DNA of 64,000 nucleotides. Origin: Siphlonurus alternatus. Taxonomy: Eukaryota; Arthropoda; Insecta; Ephemeroptera; Siphlonuridae. Of the stretch, positions 35,357 through 46,490 are shown piece after piece; positions within the stretch are counted from its first letter, which is position 1; every line of letters begins with the position of its first letter. The notes beneath the pieces were generated by a model. That model searched no databases, was not told where the DNA came from, and saw nothing but the letters and a program-made list of their open reading frames with translations. The DNA is taken from assembly GCA_949825025.1 (NCBI GenBank), contig OX463778.1, positions 46,028,829-46,092,828 of the forward strand. The letters are read 5' to 3'. The position numbers and the translations under genes were made by a program.

Positions 35357-36298
35357 GCCTGCCTGAGCTCGGACCAACTTCAAGGATTGCCCTGCAGGAA
35401 GGACGGTTCTCCCCTGGCGGACCACATGGCTCTGGCGGTGGGCACTGTGGGTGAGAACCTCTCTCTGCGCCGTGCCAGCTGTTTCCGAGCCGTGGGTTCT
35501 GGCCTGCAGCTGGCTGGCTACACCCACCCAGCCCCCGAGACAGACCGGCCAGACAGCATCCTGCTGGGCAAGTACGGGGCCATCGTCGCCCTGAGTGGAG
35601 CCAGGGAGCCTGCACAGTCGCAGCTGTTAGGCAGACAGTTGTGCCAGCATATTGTCGGTAAGTCTCTCTTGTTAGCCCAGTCCCTAATCAAGAATTTGGT
35701 ATTGTTGTAATTGTAAAAATTTTTGAGATTTAGAAGAGATCGGTAGGGTGCATCGGATCGATTGATTTACTATTTTACTTTCTACGTTTTTCTACAATTT
35801 TTATTTTGCTTTGTTTCCATTTTTAATTACTCTACTTCTCATGTTAACTACTTTACTATCAGCCTACTAGCTTCTATATACACATGTTTAATAGTGACCT
35901 TGTATACCTTATTATAAATAGCTGTGAACAAAAATTAATCCCATAATATAAAAGAATTACTAGTACTGTTATAATTTACATGTAGTGATGGATTGTATTT
36001 TGAGATAATCGACTCATTATTGATATTGTAGGCCCCTTATATGAAGAAAACATTCCAGCAAGTTATAATTTCTTTCTGCTGTAAGAAGTTTTACTGACTC
36101 ATTATTGTTGCAGGTATGTGCCCTCAGAAGGTGGGTGACGTGACCACGGACGAGCCGAGTGCAGACAAGGACTCTGAGACGTGTCTGGTGCATCAGGAGT
36201 TCCTGCTGGACCCCAGTCTGACCGTCGGACAAGTCTTGTTGGACGCCGGAGTCTCGGTGCTCGACTTCACCCGTCTCGAGTGTGGAGAGAACGTCTAG
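35357..36298 (+). CDS. TSFM: Mitochondrial elongation factor Ts, C-terminal two exons
   Basis: EF-Ts regenerates EF-Tu-GTP in mitochondrial translation. Exon 35357-35657 follows acceptor TGATTCTAG and reads DGSPLADHMALAVGTVGENL, SLRRASCFRAV, then LLGKYGAIVALSG and LLGRQLCQHIVG. Exon 36114-36298 joins in phase: GMCPQKVGDVTTDEPSADKD, then HQEFLLDPSLTVGQVLLDAG and VSVLDFTRLECGENV plus stop. The family landmarks are present: 'VGENL.LRRA', 'GKYGA.V', 'Q..QH.VG', '..LLDP..TVGQ', 'V.DF.R.E.GE'. The N-terminal half (UBA-like domain and the TDFV loop that contacts EF-Tu) is not in the 5' flank, where the Harbinger remnant sits. The gene is either split by long introns upstream or 5'-truncated. The exons are GC-rich against AT-rich surroundings. 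Confidence 0.9.
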
Positions 36299-39211
36299 GC
36301 CTCGTCGTGGCTCAACAAAGATCATGTGAGATGTCCAGCTGATGTGGCGAGTTAGTACCGAAGCAATTTTAAAAGTGTCTTGTTGTTTACATCGTATTGG
36401 CAAGAATTTATGGAGTGAAGGTCAGTCGATGCTGCTTCTCCTACTTATACCTTGATGCCAAACGTCTTTTATTGATGTCACCCATAAGGCCTGTGTATAG
36501 ACACTTTTTAAACCCCCTTCAGTACCAAAAACTGGATGTCCCTCATTAATAGAGTACAGTAAATGTTGTTTAAATGGGCTGATTGTAAGGATTCTCACCA
36601 TCACCTGGGCCTTCAGTTATTTCATATGGTCTTTGTAGATATATACTTAAACCTTGGTCCCTTCACTTGTTAGTACTTCTTTAATATGTTGGGTGTGCTG
36701 AAGGCTTCATTAAAATGGTAAGAAGCCAGTATGTTCATGTCTAGCACTCTAATGTTAAGCAAACCACATGTCAAAGCATGTTTAAATGCTGAGGCATTAA
36801 AGAATATCAGTGATGTAAACTGATTCTTTTAAATTTCTTATACTTGGTGGAATCAAATTTGTTAAAACACAAAAATGAACAGTTATGAGCAATAATTATG
36901 TCTGCTGCATTCTTATCAAATTTAATTTGAGTGCAGATTTGATTTGATTGTTAGTTATGAACATGTGTTTAATTTTGAATGGATAATTAAGGTCTAAGAA
37001 CTGTTTCTCAATGTTTGACAACTTAGCTTATGCTGATTATAGAAAGAATTCAGTAGGGTACTAAAAAATAAATAGGTTCTCTTTAAACTTTTCACAAGGG
37101 ATGTGAAGTGATCAAGTCACTTCTTGTGTTTTTGTTGTGTTGTTTACATGCTCAAACATCACACAAATATGCCATGAATTGTCTTTAATGAATGATACAA
37201 AAATTCTTTCAATATTATAATTCAGACACTGCAAATATTTTTGCGTGAAAAATGTAAGATTATATTGTCAGGATGATTTTTTTATTTATAATTATTCAAT
37301 TTTCCATTTCCTTATAATTTCATAGTTAACACATTTGTAATTCACTTTATTTGTAATTAACTTTATTATTATTATTATTTCTTTTTTTCCATATAATATC
37401 ATGAGCATATAAATTTTTGCCAGTATCATTCACTATCATGTGAGAACGTATAAACACTTTTCAAAATCAAATTTACTTTTTTTAGTTGAGTCAAACCCAG
37501 TGATGTACGAATAATTTGATAAAATTAAAAATTATGGAGATTTTTGTTACATAAAATGTCAGATGTACTATGATGTGAGATAATGACTACCTCCCAACAA
37601 AAATATCTGTAAAGTTGTTATTATATTACACTGCAGTTGGGGGTGCTGTCTCATCACATCATAGTACAAGGCTGCAGGAGAGAAAAGGAAAATACAATGC
37701 TTCAACATTTATTGAAAATGTATGTATGACCAAAATTAATTAAATTACTTTTTATTAATAATTTCATATGGTTTTTCTTTATAAAAATAAAATTTACACT
37801 TAGGTTATACCTATCAATATCTTGAACAAACTATAATTATATTTATTTTATTTTAATTTCAGAATTAATTATACAACATTTTCAAAAAGGTGCAGAGAGT
37901 ATATAATTATGCAGACTGACTGCTGATAAACTGTTTTTACTACAGACTAACATACTTATACTTATATAACATTAGTAAAAAAAATAAATAAATAATAACA
38001 ATGAAAAAATAATATAGGATCCTGCATAAGCTTAATTGCTTGCAATATAACATAGCTATGGTTTTATGAGTCGATCAGTTTGTTCTGATGTAAATTGATT
38101 TAATTATATATTAATTAATTTTCAAACTTTCATAAGGAACAGTTACTTAATAGAATAAAATGCTTATTTAAATGTTTTGTAATACACATTATATCAGTAC
38201 CTAATATTATATATATTAGCTATTTAAATCTGGTAATAATAATTATATATATATAAATAATGTTAGCAAGGTGATCACAAACTGCAAGGTAAAAGCAAAA
38301 TAAAAGTGACTTTAAAAATATCATTATTGCAGTTGTCCCAGAGATAACAAATTTAATTGAAGATTTAGTCAAACTGGATAAATAAGACAATACTTAATTA
38401 GATAATTACTATAATTAAATAATTATTTAATAGTAGTAAAAAATAAATTATTAACATCAAAAATTTTTATTGCATAAATACAAAGCCACTTTGATTTAAA
38501 TAAATATATATATATATTTCAGGTTTATTACACAAATTGACAACCACACCCCTTTCTGGCATCTTAAAGATAAGTTGTGACGCCAGGAAGAAGGGCGTCA
38601 TCTTCAAATACAAATACTATCAAGACTGCCCTGATGAAGTTTCAAAATTCCAGAAGTAAAATTGTGGCCGTGGTTGCAGCGGGAGTAAACCTATCTTTTG
38701 CAGGGATTTCCCTATATTGTCGCCGCTGAATGAGCGTGAGTGACGTCACAGGTGCTTCTTCATCGGCTATTATCTCTGATATTTGTGCTACTGAAACAAA
38801 AAAAAGTATGCAGCCGAATCACACTGAAGCAAAGCTAACCGTGTACTTAATACTGTGAAAAGGTTCATAAGGCCTTTAAGTGTTTTGTGTAACTACATAG
38901 AGCTCTACGTAGCTCTACATGCATATTATAGTTTTCAACCTTACAGAAAAATTAAATCATAAAGAGTCCATATTATCAGAGAGTGATATTTTCATGATTT
39001 TCAAAGGACTTTAAAAATTCCTTTGTAATTCCAAACACTTCAAAGCAATTTTAAAACCTTATCACATCAAATTAGTAAAAATATATCAATACATTCCATA
39101 CTTTCCTTTGAAGATCAGGTTAGCTGAATTAACCAGTTAACAAGTTTAAATGAGAAATTCAATTATAAAAATAATTTACTTTAGACTCTAGACAATGAGG
39201 GTCTCTCTCAC
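36299..39211. other. AT-rich region without recognised genes
   Basis: The 3' UTR of the EF-Ts gene starts here. The remainder is AT-rich with no ORF, long repeat or TIR element that I can support. Short GC-richer spots at 38560-38760 (TGACGTCACAGGTGCTTC) show no clear coding frame. The missing C-terminal fumarase exons would be expected here and were not found. Confidence 0.5.
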
Positions 39212-39622
39212 CGGTGAGGTCTGCCAGCTTGGCTGCCACCTTCTCTGCAAATCCAATCCCAGACAGAAAGTTATATCTATATTATGTATATTATCTATAT
39301 AAGGCAAAAAGCCACATCTGTATTATATCCGTATATTTAAGAGATATGAATGGGAAATTTGTCCTCCACCATCTATATATTATACGTATATCATCCTTTC
39401 CATATACGAACTTAATTCTTTAATTAGGCCTTAATTTAATTAAAATTAGCTATAAAAATTAGTTCTTTCCACTGAAATTACTAAATTTACCTACATTATG
39501 CAATGCTAATGGACCAGCTAATAGAGCAAATAAAAGTAAAAATTATTTGTAATAGTGTACTTTTTTTATTGAGGCACATATAAAAAAATTGTTACAATAA
39601 GTTTTGATATTTTTACAAAAAT

Positions 39623-40935
39623 TTAAATCCTACCTGATAACAGAAAATGAAACGATGGCACAAATTGTAGTGTTCTTGCGGAGAATCTGCAGGAAGAGAT
39701 CAAGTGTCGCATGAGGGCGGCATGGACTTGGTGCGGTGTGGGACAAACCGACACTGCAGGCACGGGCTCTGCAGAGTCCAGGGGGGTGGGGGGGGGGGAG
39801 GAAGTGTCGGTGCAGGTAGAACAAATGAGGACGGACGACTGTGTTGCTGCAACCATCGTTCTCTTATCCGGCCTCAGATGATGGTCCACGTTTTTAACCG
39901 CCTGCAATGTAAATCAAACGTTAACATACATATTTTAAGGGGGTTCAAAAATTGTTTGTAAAATAAAGAGGAGCAATGGAAACATATATAAAAAAGTTCA
40001 TTATAGGCATTAGTTAAACAATTTAATTAATTTAATATTTTTAGTATTATTATATATCTAACTAAAAAAAAAAAAAATACTGAACAGCCACATTCATTAT
40101 AATTCTTTGTGGTACAATGCTAGAAGAATCTGCAGGGGGAAAAAAAAAGTGCTTACCTGAACAGTAAGGCGCTGGGTGTGGTCAACATCAGAGCCATGGC
40201 ATGGTGCTGGAGCCAAACAAGCAGAGGCTGGCGTGGCCTCTGTGCAGTCGGGGGTGGATGACGGAGCAGTCGGGACAGAGAAGAGTGTGTGAGCCGCCGC
40301 CACTCTCTCTCATCACAGCATGAGTCGGGGGTGGATGACGGAGCAGTCGGGACAGAGAAGTGTGTGAGCCGCCGCCACTCTCTCTCATCACAGCACTTGA
40401 CCTCAGATGTTTGCCACCTCACTCGACCGGCACACTTACTTTCCAGTATACCCCTGTTAAGTGAATTATGTGTTAATATCCTGAATAACCCCTTTATGAC
40501 TGTTAGAAGGCGACATAAAAGACATAAAAAAAGAAATAATAATGCATCTGATAATTTGATTATAATAATAATTATTATTATAATAATAATAATAATTATT
40601 ATAAATTAATCTTAATGTGGACTGCATATATAATAAAAATTATTAAATTAAATACATTTTTAAATTCTGCTTGCATGGTAAAAAAAATAGAGATAAAATA
40701 CTGTAGCCATACCTGTATGAGTAGCGTAAGAGTAGGAATGGGTATCTAGCTGTGACACGAGTGCCGGATATGTCATGCGGAACCCAACAGGCACAGGATG
40801 GTTTGGGTTGAAGTCAGGGCCGGGAGGATGGCAGAGCTGTGCAACAAACGGGTGGGTGCCGCGGCAGCCATCGCCCGATCTCTCATCCTGGCTCAATCGT
40901 TAGGCGCATTTGACTGTGACTCGAAATTATCAGCC
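39623..40935 (-). CDS. Unrecognised exon-like segments inside the 3.08 kb element
   Basis: Three GC-rich minus-strand segments have splice-like borders. 40935 to about 40735 lies between TTACAG and GTATGG. About 40440-40158 ends CTGTTCAG|GTAAGC. 39905 to about 39614 starts after ATTGCAG. The last two can be joined as ..DVDHTQRLTVQ-AVKNVDHHLRPDKRTMVAA.. They may be exons of an element-encoded or captured gene. I recognise no domain and cannot fix the start or end. Confidence 0.25.
40240..40395. repeat. Tandem duplication of about 77 bp
   Basis: GTCGGGGGTGGATGACGGAG ... CGCCGCCACTCTCTCTCATC occurs twice head to tail, the two units differing by about two bases at GAAGAGTGTG/GAAGTGTG. It is inside the 3.08 kb element. 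Confidence 0.85.
40560..40608. repeat. AT-rich palindromic microsatellite (AAT/ATT)n
   Basis: Runs of ATAATAATAATTATTATTAT form a self-complementary low-complexity tract. Confidence 0.8.
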
Positions 40936-41451
40936 ACCTGTAATGTAAATCATGTGTCAAAACCTCAAAAGATTTGGGGGTCTTTTAATTGAAAATTCTG
41001 ATTTTTTTTCCATGCAAAAAAAAAACATGCATAAATGAATGACCATTTTGATCTTGCGTGGTGTACAATAATTATTAGATTTATGCATAATATATACTGT
41101 AAAGTACAGAATTAATGCAGACAAGACACATCTATTGTACTGTGTGCAAAAATTTATGTCAAGAAGGCCGGGTGAAGGTTTTACTGCACTCATATACACG
41201 ATACACGTATGCATTCTGACCATACTGTTCAGTACATACATCTATAGTATACATATAATATGCATGATACTGTGACTATAATATGCATACATCACGTGTC
41301 GTGAATATACTATCAAGTACATACAGTATGCATATAATAACTAGGCACACTGAAAACATAATGTACTGCAATGCACTGTATTAGTACATGCATACTGTAC
41401 AGTGTATGCAATCTGTGTGTCCTCACATATGACCCGGATACTCAGCAAGCC

Positions 41452-41621
41452 CAGGCTCGGACTGGCCATAGGCTGGGTCAGGGATCCCTGACTGGCCCCT
41501 CAGATTTTTAAAAAGGAGCATAGGAAAAGTTGCCACAGACCCCTTGAAAAGTGCCCCTGCTGCCTGTAATGACTATATGGCCCTGAAAGGCCCCTATATA
41601 TAGCTTCCCAGTCCGAGCCTG
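41452..41621. mobile_element. 170 bp hAT-type MITE
   Basis: Ends CAGGCTCGGACTGG and CCAGTCCGAGCCTG form a TIR. The flanks are an exact 8-bp direct repeat AGCAAGCC (41444-41451, 41622-41629). Terminal CA..TG and an 8-bp duplication are hAT hallmarks. It has no ORF and lies inside the 3.08 kb element, so it is the younger of the two. Confidence 0.85.
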
Positions 41622-43760
41622 AGCAAGCCTCTCCCTGACAAAAACACAAGCACTAACCTATCTATTATTCCATATTTACTTCATATGATACCTTATTGCT
41701 GGGCTACTGCAGAAGTGTGACATTGGAGCACAAATATGCATACAGTACATACTATATTAAATATTGTATCAAAAGCAACAATATTGGGGTAGGTCAGTCA
41801 GCAGGGTTCACTGCATATCTCTCACATTTTATTATGCAAAAACTTTGACATTGGCACATAATCCTATAAACCTGGCTGAACATTCATATCATATATTTTC
41901 TACTTTAAATAATAAAAATTAGAAAATCCTACCTTTGGTTGTCAAATTCAGAGATCTTCATCCTAGTGGGAGTGGCATCATTTTACTTAGCATCTTTTTC
42001 TAAGTTTTTCTGCAGTATGTACTCCGAAGTCAAGTAAAACCAGTAGCATCTATTCACACGATTTTTTATCGCAACAATTTTAAAACAATTGTTGTCTGCT
42101 ACAATATTAACTAATAATATAAGAATTTAATTTTAAAATGAATTAACAATTAATGTATTAATTAATAATTTAAGAAACTTTAATTAATCAAAATTATTTA
42201 GTGGCTATCTTGATATATTGAGTACGTATATTTTTAAACGTAGAAAATACTTTGCTTTGGAAACTGAGAGTCCCTTCGGTTCCAATATACGAAGCTCTAC
42301 TATATACGGATATTAGACCAAAACTTCTGTCTGGGATGCGAGTGTTGAGGCCAGTTCCCACGGCGGTGCCTCCTGCGGCCAGCATGTACAGCCTGGGCAG
42401 GCAGGCGTGGACTCGCTCAATGCTGAACTTGACCTGCTGAACGTAGCCACTGAACTCCTGTCCCAGCGTGAGAGGCGTTGCATCCTGTAAGCAACAGCGG
42501 ACGTTAGCTGTGGTGACGACGAGAGACTATACAGCATAGATATTAATTATTATTATTATACTTGATGATGCATACAGAACAGAGCTAAACGCTTCAAGTA
42601 ATAAATCATGACAAATGATAATGAGCCAACAATAAGAATTGTTAGAATGTTTGAATTCTTTCTCAGTAATTAAAGAAGCCAATACACTACTTTAAAAAAC
42701 ATATTGTGTCCCATTCTCCCCTCCATCACCTTTTTCTGATTCTGATTCTGTCTTTTTTTTTTTATATTATTATTTTGAACCAAGAATTTTTGCACTAAAA
42801 CTTTGGTTAATTCTAAACTTGAGACTACATTGAAAGTATTCAGCAAACAATTATCTTAGTTACCTCTATTTTACTCTTTAAAGTAAAGGCGAAACTGATT
42901 TTTTCACCCTTAAATAGAAATTATTTTAATTGAATAGCATTGAACAGTTAAGGTTTCACTTTTTTGTACTGTTTTTTCTGTTTGCACTACAAAATAAAAT
43001 ACTATGAAGTAATGAAAGCAGTACACAGAAAAACTGGAACCTATTGTATCTATTGATGGAGGAGAAAAAATAAATAAATAAATAATTGAACTACTAATTG
43101 GTGTCAGCACCTGAGTGTGTGTGCGTCCGATCTTGATGATATCCTTGAACTCCTTGGCCTTGGCGTCAAGGGCGTCATGGAGGGCGTGTAGTCTGGGCAG
43201 CAGCGTACGGTGAAGCTCCACGGCAACAGCAACGTGCATCGCTGTCGGGAATGTGTCGTTGGAGCTCTGAAAAGGACAGTCGGTTACACAACGCTCAATA
43301 TTTTATTGAAATTTTTATTCCCTATGAAACTTAATGGACAAAACATTTTTTTTTTAAAACATTTTATTACACTGTAATATTATTCCTTTGAATCACACAG
43401 AATATACAGTACATTTACTACAGCCTAACTTTAAATGGTAAAAAATGTTAGGATGCAAATATCTGTCCAATTTATTTGATAAAATTATAAAAACAAAATA
43501 ATATAGGATCATTAGTTGACATTAAAAAATATCAGCTTATTGTTAAAAATGAGGGACATACAAATTTCCCCACTCACCTGGCTCTTGTTGACATGATCGT
43601 TGGGGTGCACGGGGGTCTTGCTTCCCAGTTCTCCGCCCAGCATCTCGATGGCTCGGTTGCTGATCACCTCGTTGGTGTTCATGTTGGTCTGCGTGCCGGA
43701 ACCTGTCTGCCAGATCACCAGCGGAAAGTGCTCCGCATAGAGACGTCCGTCAATCATCCG

Positions 43761-43895
43761 GCAACGCCTCTCACGCTGGGACAGGAGTTCAGTGGCTACG
43801 TTCAGCAGGTCAAGTTCAGCATTGAGCGAGTCCACGCCTGCCTGCCCAGGCTGTACATGCTGGCCGCAGGAGGCACCGCCGTGGGAACTGGCCTC
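43761..43895 (+). pseudogene. FH: Inverted copy of the third fumarase exon
   Basis: 135 bp on the + strand match 42481-42347 on the - strand ([16 protein letters not shown] ... [11 protein letters not shown]). The match starts one codon after the exon's 5' edge, at GCAACGCCTC, and ends at GGCCTC, where the sequences diverge. It is fused directly to the 5' edge of fumarase exon 43578-43760, which is in the opposite orientation, replacing the expected N-terminal exon. Confidence 0.9.
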
Positions 43896-44027
43896 TCTAC
43901 AAGCATTTTAGATGGTTAAAAACAATAATATGATACACACGTATGCATACAGATGAAAGTAGGGAATATGATACACACGTAATATGCATACAGATGAAAG
44001 CTAGGGCAAACTCACTATACGACTCAC

Positions 44028-44214
44028 CTGCCTTCTTTTCACCGTGGATATTTTCCACGTGATCCTCAACGATTTCAAACATTTTATTTTTAAAGCCGCA
44101 GCCCTCACTTCCACACAGATAATAAATTTCTTGATTTCTCTGCATCGCAGCAATTAATAGAGAACTTGTTGTTGATCCCGTCTCACGCTCCCGCCCATCC
44201 AAGGATTGCGCCAA
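44028..44214 (-). CDS. Possible first exon with one C2H2-like zinc finger
   Basis: The frame starts MAQSLDGRERETGSTTSSLL and continues IYYLCGSEGCGFKNKMFEIV then EDHVENIHGEKKAG, ending at a good donor (GGCAG|GTGAGTCG). The Cys-x4-Cys-x12-His-x4-His spacing is that of a C2H2 finger. It lies just downstream of the inverted Harbinger-type terminus at 44251-44450. No further exon can be assigned. It may be the start of a transposon gene or of a host gene disrupted by the fumarase rearrangement. Confidence 0.4.
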
Positions 44215-44250
44215 AAATTTATCAAAAGAATGCGCATTTCGATCCTCATT

Positions 44251-44450
44251 AGTTCTACAGTCCGACTATAGGGGGACTCGCAGTCGTCCGACTTTTTAGC
44301 CGGACCGCTACAGACCGGCCGGACTGCGGAAGTGACGTCATGAGAGGGGAGGTAAGGAGGGGAAATGGACAGCAGTCTGACTGTAAAAAAACGATTTTAG
44401 ACGGTCCGGACCGGTCCGGACTGGGTTGGACAGTCACCTCGAACGCACTC
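44251..44450 (-). mobile_element. Harbinger-type MITE sharing its end with 34781
   Basis: Read on the minus strand it starts GAGTGCGTTCGAGGTGACTG then TCCAACC, as at 34781-34810 (one base different). The GC-rich interior has repeated GGTCCGGACCG and GGCCGG palindromes and a TGACGTCA. The far end is not clearly matched. Confidence 0.55.
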
Positions 44451-44639
44451 TATATGACGGTGAGCATTTATTGACAACGCGCGATGACGTCATGAATACA
44501 AAGATATGAAATTTCATATATGCATATAACTTCTCAACTCTGAAGTCTGAACCCTATTTTAGGATACTGGCCACAATTAAGTGACTGAATTTAACCTCCC
44601 GGCTCTTCGTAGACCCTACTTTTGTGGGTCCCTTCCAAA

Positions 44640-44832
44640 CCGGGGCGGCCATGGCCTCTATATATAAGCTGCAATCCATATCCCAGCATTCGCCTGGTTG
44701 TAACTGAGGAAACCATGGAAACCTCAGTCAGGATGGTCGCGGCAATTGATGGAGGATGCCATCAGCAATCACCTCCCGGATGCACGAGTGGGTGTTCTTT
44801 AGCAACCGCCACTTGTGAAAAGTTTGGCGGTG
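44640..44832. mobile_element. SINE-like repeat, left part
   Basis: CCCAGCATTCGCCTGGTTGT, then ACTGAGGAAACCATGGAAAC and CTCAGTCAGGATGG, recur in similar form at 48181-48235 and, as a short inverted piece, at 31925-31965. The right part resumes at 46412 after the foldback element. There, GGGATCGAACTCACGACC on the + strand is a tRNA B-box read in reverse, so the repeat is probably a tRNA-derived SINE in minus orientation. Confidence 0.55.
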
Positions 44833-46411
44833 CCCTATTGGAAATTTGCAATTGTATTCAGCCAAATTGCAATTGTAATTTGACTGATTACAATTGTAAA
44901 ACTAAGATTGCAATTGTAAAACTTGGGTTACAATTGTAACATTTGGATTACAATTGTAATGTTCATGATTACAATTGTATTATTTGAGATTACAATTGCT
45001 TTCAGGTTCTGATACAATTGTTTTCTTAGATTACAATTGTAATTCTTAGATTACAATTGATTTTTGTGCTTACAATTGTAATTTTTACAATTGTAATTGG
45101 ATTGCAATTGTATTTGGATTACATAATTGCTAAAAAAAAAGTTGATATTTTCATTGTTAATTTATATTACACGTACACATTTTGTCAAATTCTTAATACT
45201 TCATTCAATTAATATTTTTTTATGCTAAGTTTGTAACTTGGCTGTAATATCTAATTAAGATACAAAAAATACAAAGGTACTATATGAAGCTTTAATTGAT
45301 AGTATATATATATTTAAAATAAATAATTACTTTTGGAAAAAAAAAAACATGGATCGACGACCCCTTAATTAATAGGGTCACAATTAAGTCAGATCAAATC
45401 GATGCATGTTAACATATATAGTGTAACAAAAAATATAAAAAAAAATACAATTTTTTTGAATTTATACTATATTTTAATGAATTAGGGGTCAACCCCTAAG
45501 AGGTCATTGTGGTTGTATTATGTCATCAAAGGCACTTAACTAATAGCTGCATGAACCTGTCTCGTAGTATATATCACTATTTTTTTAAATATGAATTTGA
45601 AAAAAATCAAGGGTCGACCCCTGAAAGGGTCACATTGAAAAAGGTAAAAATATAATTCAGAGATGTATGTTAAATTATATAATATATATTATGAAAAAAT
45701 AGTTAGAAAAAAAAATAATTTTTCAATCAAATGTTAGGGGTCGACCCTTAAAGGGTCATTAAGATTAAAAAAACTTAATGTTGAACCTGTATGTAGTCCT
45801 CACATATTTTGTCAAATTTTTTATTAAAATTTGCATACTTTTAAAAAAGACCCCCGCTAAACCCCAAGGGTCGACCCTTAAAATTAGTGAATTAGAGCTC
45901 TAAGTTATATTAAGTTGATTGCTAATTTCAGTTTTGCAATTTTTTAGGAAAAAAAATTTTTCAGGGTCTTTTGACCCTGAAGGGTTAAAGGGTCGCAAAT
46001 TTAAGGGTCACCATTAGAACCGCCATCAAATTTTACCCTAGAATCAAAATTTATATGACATTATATTGAAATGCCCCCTTGTCATTTCCCCATAACTTTT
46101 ATTTATTTTATATACCTCAATGTTCTTCATCCTATTAAGAAAGCAGTGGCAGCGCAATGGTAAGAGTATGATCAACAGTGGTAACCGAAGTACAGCAACG
46201 CAGGTTTGGGTTAGTAGTTAGATCGGTGACCGCTTTTTGTAAATTTTACAATCGTAATTATTACAATTGTAATAAATGCAATTGTAGTTAAATACAATTG
46301 TATTAAGGCCTTTACAATTGTAAAAATTACCATTGTAAAAGGACCAAAACGCAATGGTATTTTTATGGAGCATACAATTGTGAATTTTACAATTGTAAAT
46401 TTCCAATAGGG
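44833..46411. mobile_element. Foldback-type element with CAATTG-rich arms
   Basis: Ends CCCTATTGGAAATTT and the reverse complement AAATTTCCAATAGGG, flanked by TG on both sides (44831-44832, 46412-46413). The left arm (44850-45125) consists of about a dozen irregular copies of TTACAATTGTAA. The right arm (46245-46400) carries the same self-complementary motif. The interior has about six spaced copies of GGGTCGACCC-type palindromes (45350-46010, spacing 95-135 bp) and a tRNA-like piece at 46145-46215 (GTGGCAGCGCAATGGTAAGA). No transposase. Confidence 0.75.
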
Positions 46412-46490
46412 TGGCATATGGCTGGGATCGAACTCACGACCATCCATGCAATTACGAATCAGAGGCGTATAATATACCACGTACTGCGTC
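46412..46490 (-). mobile_element. SINE-like repeat, right part with tRNA B-box
   Basis: Minus strand reads GGTCGTGAGTTCGATCCCAG; GAGTTCGATCC matches the RNA polymerase III B-box consensus (GGTTCGANNCC) closely. It is separated from its left part by the foldback element 44833-46411. Confidence 0.45.

Larger units (their letters stand above)
39258..42335. mobile_element. 3.08 kb TIR element interrupting fumarase
   Basis: The ends are CCCAGACAGAAAGTT (left, + strand) and AACTTCTGTCTGGG (right), each flanked by AT (39256-39257, 42336-42337). Removing it restores the exact fumarase codons LNTRI-GFAEK, which fixes the boundaries. It contains gene-like GC-rich segments at 39620-39905, 40155-40440 and 40735-40935, a tandem duplication (40240-40395) and a hAT MITE (41452-41621). 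No transposase is recognised. It might be removed as an intron: AGAA|GTTTTG to TTTGCAG|AGAAGG would keep the frame and replace GFAE by PDRK. Confidence 0.75.
39212..43760 (-). pseudogene. FH: Fumarate hydratase (class II), four exons of a disrupted gene
   Basis: Fumarase interconverts fumarate and malate in the TCA cycle. Minus-strand exons: 43760-43578 ([50 protein letters not shown]), 43266-43111 ([20 protein letters not shown] ... IKIGRTHTQ), 42484 to about 42336 ([17 protein letters not shown] ... [16 protein letters not shown]) and 39257-39212 (GFAEKVAAKLADLTG). The first three join in phase. Between the third and fourth, a 3.08 kb TIR element (39258-42335) interrupts the codons for LNTRI-GFAEK. 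The N-terminus is replaced by an inverted copy of the third exon (43761-43895), and the C-terminal part with the SS loop (GSSIMPGKVNP) was not found in the next 3 kb. The exons themselves carry no stop or frameshift, so the disruption looks young. A misassembled intact gene is the alternative. Confidence 0.8.

Noticed and set aside
35310..35615. Minus-strand 101-codon proline/glycine-rich ORF
   Set aside because: It is antisense to the GC-rich EF-Ts exon; the + strand frame has clear family motifs.
40660..40896. Secreted or zinc-binding protein exon in the minus frame MSQDERSGDGCRG..
   Set aside because: The segment has splice-like borders, but I find no domain pattern and the start codon context is weak. 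It was kept only as part of a low-confidence entry.
43593..43919. Plus-strand ORF joining antisense fumarase to the inverted exon copy as a fusion gene
   Set aside because: The first two thirds are antisense to the real fumarase exon. Only the last part carries fumarase residues, and there is no sign of a promoter or splice signals.
46145..46215. tRNA gene
   Set aside because: The A-box-like and B-box-like stretches are imperfect, and I could not fold a full cloverleaf with an acceptor stem. It is better explained as a tRNA-derived SINE piece.
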